A model generated the notes under the pieces. That model was not told where the DNA came from, did not search any database, and saw nothing but the letters and a program-made list of their open reading frames with translations. DNA of 64,000 bases from Coccinella septempunctata. Lineage: Eukaryota; Arthropoda; Insecta; Coleoptera; Coccinellidae. Numbering within the stretch: position 1 is the first letter of the stretch; every line of letters starts with the position of its first letter. The stretch lies in NCBI RefSeq assembly GCF_907165205.1, contig NC_058189.1:42930270-42994269 (forward strand), given 5' to 3'. This document shows positions 47,481-59,500 of this stretch, piece by piece. Both the position numbers and the translations under genes were made by a program.

Positions 47481-47557
47481 TTAGAGTCCTGCGGTAATGT
47501 GGTGTTGATCTCGACCATCATCTGAACCTATCGACATATCTGCAATGATGCCACTCT
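47481..47557 (-). CDS. RhoGEF last exon (25 codons)
   Basis: Acceptor TTTCCTTGCAG followed by AGAGTGGCATC. The single base left by the previous exon completes GAG, giving ESGIIADMSIGSDDGRDQHH then ITAGL and TAA (47483-47481). Phase and acceptor fit exactly and the acidic end suits the family, but the 6 kb intron means only cDNA would prove it. Confidence 0.65.
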
Positions 47558-50500
47558 CTGCAAGGAAAAGAATTTCGGAATTATATTTCGATGATATTCA
47601 CAAACGTCACCAATCACCAAAGAGCCTTAAAATTAATATTGAATGCAAGGTGTCGTTAAAGCTTTAAGTTTAGAAATGGAAGACCTTGAGCTCTTAACTG
47701 TTGAAATACCAAAACAAATCGCCTATATAGAATATTCAAGATGGCGGAGCAATCATCAAATATCCAGTTCGGATCTTTTTATTGAAAACAGATGAATCGT
47801 GACTTCCTTACTCCATACTCTGGTAACTGTGCAGTACCTATGCACGACATGTTGGTGATTTTCCTCATAGTAGGAGAGGTTGCAACAAAAATCGGCAAGA
47901 GTAATGGCAAGTAATTAAATATGATTTAGTGTTGTGGATGTACATTACAGTCAGCACCCACTCTCAAGGTCAGGTAGTGGAACACCTAGCAGCGGTGTAG
48001 GTATGTGAAATTACAACATACTCTACAAGTGTCTCGTGATAATTGGAAATTGTCAATAGACTAATTTATAGAACGAAAAATCTTGAGGAAGGGGTAGGAC
48101 CGCATTTATGTGGAACGCAGCGGGTCTGAACCCAAATAAGTTTCTGCAATAACGATGGCTGAAAATGCATTTAGTGCTGTATTATCATATATTATTTGAG
48201 AATAAAATAGTCATCCCATAGATTACTGAAACATAGGTACTCAGCAGTCGTTTAAAGTGCGGTTAATATATTATAATTTTACATACAGTGTCGCCGCCAG
48301 GTGTTCCACTACATAACTTTGCGAGATAGTCCTTAAACAGGGTAGGCAATATTCGATGGTTTTGCATGGCAGCTCTGTAACCGTAAAGTTAGTGAAAAAT
48401 GGATGTCACATTTCCGACCTCGATTTTCATATGATGTATAATGGCCAAAACCGCATCCTTCAATCTTCTTTTGATTTAAAGTTGATAAAACTCATTGTTA
48501 GGCTCTTTGAGTTGGTGCCTTTATTTCGTAAATTTTCAGTGATATCCAAAAACGAATGTTACATTCTACAGACACTTTTTCACACAGAATACGCCGTGAC
48601 TTAATCCAAGATTTTTTTCAGTCCGCCACTTTCATGCTTTAAAATATTTTTTTTTTTTTTGTTATAGCTCTTTATTGAGGTTTACAATCTACTTCTATAA
48701 AGTATTGAGCAAACGTGATGAATGTACTGACATGTTGAAGATATTAACCTATTAATATTCTTCTTTACTATATTTTCAATTCAAGTCAACTGGCCAAGTT
48801 CTCTTCAATCTTCTTATGTTGAATGGATTCTCAGTTAGTTGATTAATGAGGTTGTTTTCGTGACCTTGCAGGTTCTGCTGATATCGGTTGAAACGATTTC
48901 TGATTTCTTCTGTAATGAATGGTATTCCTAGATCGTTATGAATTGTAAGATTGGAGACGTACCAAGGGGCATCTGTTATAGAGCGGAGTATTTTTGATTG
49001 GGTTCTCTGAATAATTCCCGTATTCGATGGTTTTGCGCATCCCCAAAATTGAATGCCGTAGGTCCATATTGGTTTGATTATTGCCTTATATATCAGAACT
49101 TTATTTTCAATAGATAATTTTGACTTTCTGCCTATGAGCCAGTACATGCCTCGAATTTTTAGATTGATCTGTTGTTTCTTTGCTTGAATATGTTTTTTTC
49201 AGGTGAGACGTTGATCTAGATGCATGCCAAGGTATTTTGCATCAGAACTGACTGGTATTTGTTCGTTGTTTATTTTGACCGGAGGGCATAAGCTTTTTCT
49301 ATTGGTGAATGTAACATGTACTGATTTGGTTTCATTTATTTGCAGACGCCATTTTTTATACCAATCTTCTAGGTCGTTCAAGTGTTGTTGAAGATATTCC
49401 GAAGCCGTTTCAGCATTCTCATGTGTTGCCAAGGTTGCTACATCATCTGCATAAGTAGCTATCGTGGTGTTCTGATTTGTTGGTAGGTCAGATGTATAAA
49501 TGAGGTATAGGATTGGTCCAAGTATGCTTCCTTGAGGAACTCCTGATCTAATTTGATGAGGGTTTGATATCGCATCTTCGAATTTGACCGCAAAATGTCG
49601 ATTTGCTAAATAAGATTTTAGCATAAGAAAGTACGGTTGTGGAAGTAGTTTTTTCAATTTATACAGGAGACCTTTATGCCATACCTTATCAAATGCCTGA
49701 GACGAGTCCAGAAAGACAGCTGAACAGAATTTGTTTTCTTCAATACTGGTGGAAATTCTGTTAACTATGCGATGAATTTGGTGAGCTGTTGAGTGGTTTT
49801 GTCTAAATCCATGTTGATGGTCTGGTATTATGTCTTGCAAGTTTATATCGCTTTTCAGTCGTTTTAGTAGTAGTTTTTCGAAAAGTTTTCCAATAACTGG
49901 TAAGAGACTTATGGGTCTATAAGATTTCACATCATTTTCGGGTTTATTCGCCTTATGTATCATTATTATCTCAGCATATTTCCATATAGTGGGAAAGTAT
50001 GAGAGGCTCATCATTCTGTTGAAAATTTTAACAAGGAGAGCTATTCCCTTTTTCGGTAGTTTTTTCAATATTTCTGCAGTAATGAGGTCGTATCCTGGTG
50101 CTTTTTTATTTTTAAGTTTTCTGATTTCTTGCCATACTTCTCTAGGTGTGAAGGGTTTAATGGGGAGAGACATTTGGCAGGCAGCATCCAGAAATGTGTC
50201 GATTTCTTCCTCACTATTGTTCGGTTGTGAGTGATTTGGGGAGAAAACTTGATTAAGATGGGTGGCAAAGGTGTTCACTTTTTCCTCATCTGATTTTGCC
50301 CATTCTCCGTTGGGTGTTTTAATAGGAGGTTTTCTTGTTATGGGTCTTTTCAGCTTCTTTGTGGCTTTCCAGATGTTGTGGTCGTTATTATCATCGATCT
50401 GTTGGAGATGATTCTGGAATTTTGAGTTGAAATGTTCCTGAAGTATTTTTCGCAGTTTTCTGGTGAGTCGATTGTATATCGTCTTGTCAATGGGATTACG

Positions 50501-53500
50501 TGATCTTTGCCATCTATTTCTCGCTCTTCTTTTCTCGGTCAATAATTCTCTGATTTGCAGGGGCACTTCTGTTTCGAAATTATTTTTTCTTGTTGTAGGC
50601 GGTGTGCTTTCCCAAGCTGCTTTTTGAATCATTTCTGTTATATAGTTTGAAGCAATTTCCAAGTCTTCTGGTTGTTGTAGATTGATATCAAGTGTGATAT
50701 CTCTAGTCAATATTTCCCTGAATAATTCCCAATTTGTTTTGCCCGTTGTAAGTGTAGGCTTATTCTTTTTAAATATTGCTGACGTACTGAGATTTATCAA
50801 AATGGGTGTATGATCAGATGATAGGTCTGAAGTCGATTCTATATTGATATAATTATTGCTGATGCCATTTGAAACAAAGAAGTCTAGTAGATCAGGAATT
50901 TTGTTTGGGTCAGTTGGCCAGTATGTTGGTTTGCCTGATGAGATTACTCCATAATTTTTGTCCATAATAATTTTTATTAGGTTGCGTCCTTTTGGATTAA
51001 TTAATCTTGATCCCCAGTGATTATGTTTTGCGTTCCAATCTCCCCCAGCTTTAAAATATAAACTCTATGTTATTTTTACATATTTCAGTACCATATTTTT
51101 TTCTGATTCAGAATATCTAATACACGTCTTGTCTCTAATTGTTCTTGCAATAAAAAAAAAACGCAAAAACTAGTTCGGTCCAGTTGGCGGGTCATTTTCA
51201 TTGATAATAATTATGATAATGAACTTAATGCTTCTTTATTGTGTCAGCTCATTAGATGTCTCCACACACAGGATTTGCCTTCAGTGTATTTCCTACGGTT
51301 TATTATTCAAATATTACCATTGTAATAACCTTGTAGATTTCAGAGAATAAACCTCATTATTATTACTAAAATGAGAGATCGTGAAGATCACTTTCATTCC
51401 GGATATTTAAAAGAGTGAGACATTTTCCACTATGAAATGCATCATTTTCAGGAAATTTTATAAACCTGGATTCAAATGAATATGTTCCGACACTTTTTCA
51501 ACCGGTAGATAATCTAAATATTAGTACCACAACCTTTTCAAACACTTTCAGAAATAAAGACGGCTGTGCTAGTATTAGTAAATAGGTAAATCTAAAGTAT
51601 ACTTTATATAGAGACGTTGAAGATCACTTTCCTTTCCGGATATTCTCGCATCTTCTCGAAAGTGATCTTCAACATCTCTCATGACTAGACACAACATAGA
51701 AGCAAATGACCTACCAACTTGACCTAACTAGTTTGAGTTTTTTTTTATTGGAAGAACAATTAGAGACACTTCTTACATTATATATTCTGAATCAGAAAAA
51801 ATATGGGAATGGAATAGGTAAAAACAATATGGGGGTTTATTTAAAAAAAAAAATGAAAGTTACCACTGCCTCACTGAAGAGGCGGACTGAATTTTTTTTT
51901 TACTAGGCCACTGTATTCAACATGAAAAAGAGTCTGTAAAATGTAGCATTTGTTTCTCGATATCACTGAAACTTTACGGAATAGACGCAACAATTCAATG
52001 AGCCGAAAAATGAGTTTTGACTTATAACTAATATCGATAATAGATAGATAAACGTCTTTACAGCAGGACCTCTTTAATCCGCACTCCAAAAATGTACCCC
52101 CCTTTCGGATTAGTGGAGCGTTCGGATTACATTATAGAGGATTTATAAGGTATTTTTTAGGATTTTTATGAAATTTTAAATGTATATTCATCTTTAAACA
52201 CTACATTCATTAAACTTTTTCAAAGAAATCCAATATTTTAGTTTGTCGGAAGGTATTTAATGACAAATAAAAGGTTCAGTGCACAACAAGCGAGACGACA
52301 AAATAAAACGCGGGCGGGTGTGTGCCGTTCGGATTACAGAGGGGTTCGGATTAGAGAGGGTTCGGATTAAAGAGGTCCTGCTGTATTTCAAATTACAGTC
52401 CCACACAGGAAATCACAGCGAAATAGTCCCCCAAACAATATGGCTCCAGCTCTACTAAAAATTTCTTGGTTCTAACTTCAAACTGTTTGTAATTTGTAAT
52501 TACTGATAATCTCCAGAGTATAAGGCAATTTATTGAAGATACTAACATACATGTAGGATGGTGAGACAATCGAGGATATGGAAAATTAACATTCGCTATT
52601 CTTGTATAATAGGTCGTATTTTTATTATTTGTTAAACACTCAGTTTTATAATACATAAGACATTCCTAAAAATACAGTCCATAAACTGTCAAAAAACCCT
52701 GCTGTTTAAATTTTCCTCTGCATGAATCTCTGAAAGTCATGACTAGCAACGATCTCTGCTGAGCTCACTCCCCAAAAAATTATTGCATATCTGATCAAAG
52801 ATTCATAGTTTACTTAGTATATAATGTCTTCTTCGTATCATTGTCCATGTATTTATTGATTACTCTCAAATTTGAGAAGAAGATAGAAGGATGCGGTTTT
52901 GGCCATTATGCATCTTTTGAAAGTAGAGTTCGGAATCGTGCCATCCATTTTCCCTAGTTCTTACGGTTACAGATCTGCCATTAAATCCCATCGAATTTTG
53001 CCCACGCCGTACACACTCAACACTATTATCATATTTTTATGAGCTTTTACAAAACCCTTGCCGATTTTTGTAGCCAGCTCTTGGACTATCATCAGTTTCG
53101 GTGGATCTGTTTCCAATGATGTTATAAAGAGTGTTTCATTGGGAAACGGAAATACTTAACAGGCGGATAGGTGGCACCGAGGTGGTTCTGGATATACCAA
53201 ATTTATTGGCTCTTACCCTCTTACTGTCTTCGTAGCCGAGATACAGGATGTGGAAAAGACCACAAAAGACTTAACCGAAGCGTGTGCTTTAAATTTTCGC
53301 GCAGACAGTTTTACTGGAAAATTTTTAACGTAAAATTTAAGGAACATGGGTTCCTGAAAATGGTTTGAAGTGACTTTACATTTAAAGTCCCATATCAAAA
53401 CTAATGAATCCATAATTATTTTAGCATTACTTAGTTATCACTTATTACATTGGTTTTCCTTTTTATAGCTGCAGACCATGAATACTACAGTGCTCTATCC

Positions 53501-56500
53501 CCTTTATAGGCTTTATACGTCAGGCAAGACTTTGTGTACATTCAATAAATGATGGGTTGAACTGGGTCATTAATTTCGAACGTGACAAAATACGGAATAG
53601 AATGGAACATATTGGTGTATGAATTCAAAGTACTCACCAACGGAACATTGGCTATTCAATGTAGCAGATCGATGATAAGGTTTAGGACTGTCACAAGCTG
53701 AATCGCAACTGATGGAATTCGTCAGTAATCTACCACTTCCAGAGGCTCCTGAACTGGTACTGCCAGACGAAACGCTGGACATTGAAATAACTGAGTTTGG
53801 TCTCTTCATTGCCCTGCAAGATTCGGGACTTGACCCCGCAATGGAATTTCTGAATCTAGGAGCACCTGAAAAATACATGATAATGTGAAAAAACAACAAT
53901 TGAGTAGAAAAAAAATTGTAACCAATGTAAATTGGTAATTGTGGCATATTGGATGATAAAAAAGCGATGAATGAAAAGTTTGTATTAAGTTGTCGGGAGC
54001 TCTGGGCTGTTGAACATAATATATATCTGATGCTATATGGGTAACATAACCCAAATGAAAAATGTAGTAACCAACCAACAAATTCTATCTATCTGATTAT
54101 TCTCGAAAAATACTTTGTCTGTTATCTTTGAGCCGAAAGCATATTCAGAGTTGATTTTTTTTTTAAATCATGTTTCAGCTAAGTGATATCATCTATTATA
54201 CTCACTTCTACTCAGCTGTGCGATGCTGATAGAACGATGACTTATTTGGTCTGCACTTGGTTTTATGTCGAGGCAAGGCTTGTTCCCGATTCCCATCGAA
54301 GACATTTCAGCCATTCTAGCAGCTGTAATTACAAATTAACAATTAATGATCTAATAAATTTAATTTCATAGCACCCGGAATACGAGGATAGTTTTTGAGC
54401 ATCAAAATCAATCGAAAATAATACAAATCAAAGGATTGTTCAGATTGAGATTAATATTTTAACTATTTACTATTAACTATTTAATAAAGTATGGAAAATA
54501 TTTTAACCTTAATTTTTATGGCAGTTTCGACCAGTGATGAAATATTAAATTGCAAAGTATATCAGCTAGTCTGCAATTTATAAGCTTTCAAATTTTCAAT
54601 GTCACTTATTTCGATGGATCACTAGATAATATTTTCGATATCCTTCATTGCTCTGTCCAAAGAGATAAATATATTACCTCTATTCCTTATGGCTTGTTTC
54701 CACAGCAGCTGAGATAGTTCTTCGGTCCAGGCCTTCTTCACTTCTTGAGACATTGCTTGTAATGTGAATGTGTCATTTGGTTTCCGTTTCCTGAACCAAA
54801 TCTCGAATTTTGTCAGACTGTCGTTAACTTTTGGGGTCAGTCCAATATCCGTCATTTTGATACTATTCTTATAATAGTAGAGATCTAAATTCTATAAACA
54901 TAAGTGTGAATTATACTGTGATTACTCATTGAAATCAATTGTACCTTATTGTCGGGAAATCTTTTCGCCTTGCTAAAAAGAATCAGATCTTCGAATAAGA
55001 AAACTTGTCGTAGAGATTTCTTTCCACTTCGTCCCTCCCAAACAATAAACTCGTTCTGTCTCAGCAGTCTCCCCTGCTCTTTCAAGTTGACCTAGAATTT
55101 CAGGAAATACCCCTTAAGTTTTCAGAAGCTTGAAAATGAGTCACTTTATGATTAGTTTTCCAAACAAAAAGCAATTAGAAGATCAAACAAACATACAGAC
55201 TTACAAGTTGGAACAAGTGGTTCTGATAGTTGGAACTTGAACATTGGGAAAAACTTTAGTTACCTAGTCAATATTCCACCACTCATAGTAGAACCAATTT
55301 TGATTCTCTCTAGTGTTCAGAGATACATAAAAAATTTTAAATTTACTACATTTTCTAATGTCTAGAAGATAACAAACAAAATCAGCCAAATGTTATGAAT
55401 CTCTGCATCAACTGATACAAAAAAATGGTCGAATGGATTGAAGAAAATTCACAGATTTTTTCGAAACTACTGATAGGTCAAAAGATCCGGTTTCATTTGT
55501 GTAATAAGATGAATGTTCAATGCTCGAGCAGCATTTGGATGCTAATTGATTCAAAATTGGTATGGCTTACGTAACTTTTAGTAGTTATGGGTTGTTTTTT
55601 CATGATTGGTTACACTTTGAGTGACATGAATTTGGATTCGACAGGCGTAATAGGATGCTCAAACTTACATCACATTCTCTTATAGAGTCCATGGCAAGAA
55701 GGTCATTTCCGTGCCTCAATTGAAATCTCACCATCTCTTCAGCCAGCCTCAGGTCGTCGAAATCTTGAATGACTCGTTCGGGTGCTTCAGATGGAGGAGG
55801 CAAACAAGCTTTCATCATCTGTTGCAGTAAGAGAGCGTATTTTCCCATTCGTTGAACTGGTTTTAACAAGTAACTAGCAAGATCCATCTTATCATTAAGT
55901 TCGATTTGTTTACTCTGTAAAATAATGAAAATAGTGAATGGATGTGGTCGATACTTGATGAAAATCCATACTGTACCTTAAGGAGAATTATATGATTTTC
56001 ACTAATAAGACAAGACACACACGAGTTGACCTACGCCCACCTAGATATGCTGGTGTAATAGCGAAACACGTGCCGTGGTAAAACAACTTATGTAAGTGAA
56101 AATCATATAATTTTAGTTCAAATAATAGAGAGACTTTCGAATATAATGATAAAATATGGATTTACCTTGAAGAAAATGGAGCCGTACTCGGACATAATGG
56201 TGTCGGACTTGGGTTTGTTCTTGTTGTAGAGGGCGTAAAGATAGAATTTTTTGTCATGCTTAAGGAATATCTGACCAACTTGCAGCGGATTATTCTCGCA
56301 TTCTTCTAGCTCGGTCAAAAAATGCTGACTGTGAAATTCGAATATCTTTTCTATGTTTCCAAAAACGATGTTCCTTTGACCTCTGAGGGCCTGAGGTATA
56401 TCTTCTCTTGAAATCTCTGGTATATAATTGACAATAACGTAATCCAACGATTTGACATAGTCCCTTTCAGTCTCTATCATCTCTTTAATTATATATTTCA

Positions 56501-59500
56501 GGGTTCTGTAAAATGGGTTATTTGAGTAAGTTACGGCAGTCTGGTAAGTATGAAAATGTATTTTAGACTCACTTCTGTGTTTTAGGATCCATGCTACTGT
56601 ATGTAGAATCTGAAGGCAGGTCTAGGTTGGAAGCATGGCAATACAGATGTTTATTCGCCGTTATTGGAGAAACCGTCCTTTTATCTTCAAGATAAGAGTC
56701 TTCCTCAATATCGTCACTGCAAAGAATAAGATGAATTCATTTTCTCTATCTGTACTCTCAACCAAATATTATATTATAAAATAACTTAGGTTATCTTAAC
56801 GGATAACCAAGGTGCCGTCAAATCTCTCGCAGCTGACAAATGCAATTTAGCACAGGAACTCGAATGCAGCTGTCCAAATTGGGAACTTAGAACAGACTGC
56901 AACTTATTTGGGTGCCTGGACACTCAGGCTTCAGAGGAAACGAATTATCGCATGCTCTAGCCAGAAAAGGCGCACTCTCAACGCTTATTGGCCCGAAACC
57001 AAGTATGGGAATTTCTTACTACTTCATCAGGAAATAGGCTGCATAAGACAGAGGGCCCTGGAAAATTGGCGCAACCGTTCTGGATTGCGTCACTCGCACA
57101 GGGCCATCTCAGTGCCTCCCAGTCCATACACCAGTCGATGGCTAGGATTTTCTCTAGAACCAATCTGAGATCTATAATGGCAGTCTTCACGAACATTGCA
57201 GGCTCAGAGCACTAGCATCGTCAATGAATCACTCTGTAGGCTCTGCCTAAAGGAGGACGAAACGCTTGAGCATTTTCTCTAGGACTGTCCGGCGGCAGAC
57301 AGGGTCAGACTTAGAGTATTTGGCTCTCCCAAGCTGAATCTACGGAAACTCAAGAATCACTCCCCCTTTGACATCATCTCCTTCCAGAGTATGATGGGAC
57401 TAGAGAGAGGAGCTTAGCTCTCTGAGCTTGTTTGTGTGCTACAATAGACCGCTTTGGTCGCAGTGCCAGGTTTGGTTGGTTGGATCAACACACCCAGCAA
57501 TCTTTAATCTGTACGTTAGGGAGGTCACCCCTCAAAAAATTCAAACTTTATTTGGCTAGATGAAATTTGGGAATCAAACAAAGCCTCAGAATTGTGATGT
57601 AAAGTAAATACAGACTTGTTTCCTCCGCCTAAAAACCATTGACTATTTGTGAAATATGGTGAAAAATTCGAGTGGATCTTGAAGAATGAGGTGAAAGAAA
57701 TCACGTAGGCAGCATGCCCTGGGAAATTCGTTCTTGCATTGAAGATGCATTGGGATTTATAAGCATCGAATACTTGTTAGGGATGCATCAAAGGAACTGT
57801 GAAAAGGATATCGGGAATGTTTTGAGAAAATTTTTAATTATGCTGAGAAAAGTATCTCTTCAACAATGTAAGTTTGGAAGGAATAAGAGATAGTTGATGA
57901 AGAAAGGAAGGCTCAGGATATTGTAGATAATTCGAGGAAGAAAATACTGTAGAGGAGAAGACCAATTAATACCACATCACCTGATTATTGTGTTACTAAA
58001 AAGTAACCTGAAAAAAATAGATGGTATGTATAATAATAATAATAATAATAACTGTTCTTTAATGGCCATCGACCGAAGTCCTTCAGCCTAGTGAATTATA
58101 CGAATACAAAAAAAAAATTCACTCTATTTCAGTTTTTTCACTGCAGCTCAGATAGTCTGTCCATCACATTTCGAGTTGGAAATTTTCTCTGTGGGTTAGT
58201 TACCGGGGGGTCCTTGTGGTATGTATATTGCACTCGATATCGCAAATATTCAAGAAGAATGCGGAAATGAAGTTAGGAGAGATTCGAAGCTGTAGACTTG
58301 CCGTGTTCTCAGAGATTTTCGACAAATCTCTTGAAAATCGACTGGATGCAATTTAAGCCCTGAAACTTCGTTTTGTAGAGTGGAATTCGATACAGGGTGC
58401 TATGATGTCTATATAAAAATATCCTTGACGTCCTTGAAAGGAATTACCTTTTTCGGCCTTCAGAATACATTCGACATTCATGTGGGCAGACGAACGAGAT
58501 AAGAGTCTATCTGTGGCATCTTCTACTGAAGGCAACAAAAAATGTCTGAGTACCTATACTTTTTTCACCTGCCTTGGAATCAGTGTTTTTTGGACTGCTG
58601 TTTGATTCCTCACGTTCACGTGAAAGTCACAGATTTGTGAGTAGAAAATCAATTTTATTTATTTTTTTTAAATATTGTCATTATGATCGTTTAATTTTGA
58701 TTTTTTTTTAGTGATTATGTTAAATAAACTAGTGACCATCCTACACACCCTATACCTATAAATAAATACATCAGTTATTGTTGTTGCGCCTCTCATCTAC
58801 TTGAAGGTCTCCCAGGCTTCAATAAACTGTTGAGTGCTATCGTCAGTACTAAGGCAAGAGGTAAAAAACATTTTATTGAAATTCTCGTACCTAATTTACA
58901 ATTCTAAAAATTCTCAAAAGTTTCAAACCGCAGCATCCCTAATATTGTATAGGGGATTTATGTTCTTTTTCATAAATTTTTGAGATAACTTTATTTCGAT
59001 GTCCAAGTACATTTTATAACGAAAAGGTACTTTTGTGACGAGAAGGCACTTTCGTGTGCGGATACTTTGGAGATTCCACACAATTTTGACTGTGACTATA
59101 TTCATTACACATGTAAATGAGAATTACGAAAATAACCGATAACGCCTGAAGTGTCCAGACCGCATTTTTTGAAGGTATTTATGTCATACTGACCTTTTTA
59201 CAAATCCACTGTCTTCCATCATGCTATCCTGTTGACTTTCAGTGTTATCCTGATTCGAATCAGCGCTGGAACTGTTGCTGTTACCACTGCACATAATACA
59301 ACTGCCCCTACAGTACTGACACGAACATGTTCTTTGTAATTTTTTCTTATTGTAAACTACACTCTCCTCCCCTATCGAGTTATCTCCAGTCGAAACGCCA
59401 CTATCACACCTTTTACACTCGTTGTGACTAGTGTCGATTTTTTCCAAGAGATTTTCCATGCTCTCCCTCTCCTCTTTGATGCCATCCAGAGTAGCACTGT

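Larger units (their letters stand above)
48345..53010. repeat. Interrupted long inverted repeat (foldback) in the last intron
   Basis: Arm 1 is 48345-48647 plus 51060-51190; arm 2 is 51703-52031 plus 52868-53010. Matching landmarks: GGCCAAAACCGCATCCTTC (48440) with AGGATGCGGTTTTGGCC (52890); GTCCGCCACTTTC with its mirror near 51885; CTGATTCAGAATAT (51105) with ATATTCTGAATCAG (51785). Arm 1 is split by a Jockey insertion and arm 2 by a pogo MITE plus an RT relic. A spacer of about 500 bp separates the arms. Confidence 0.8.

Noticed and set aside
54622..54677. Stop at 54622 as the normal end of the RhoGEF
   Set aside because: A good donor at 54677 and a phase-matched exon at 53865 with family-like Ser-rich sequence make splicing more likely. 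Kept only as a possible isoform.
56908..57215. ORFs in the RhoGEF intron as host exons
   Set aside because: They are frames through the RNase H relic and lie on the opposite strand or out of phase with the gene.
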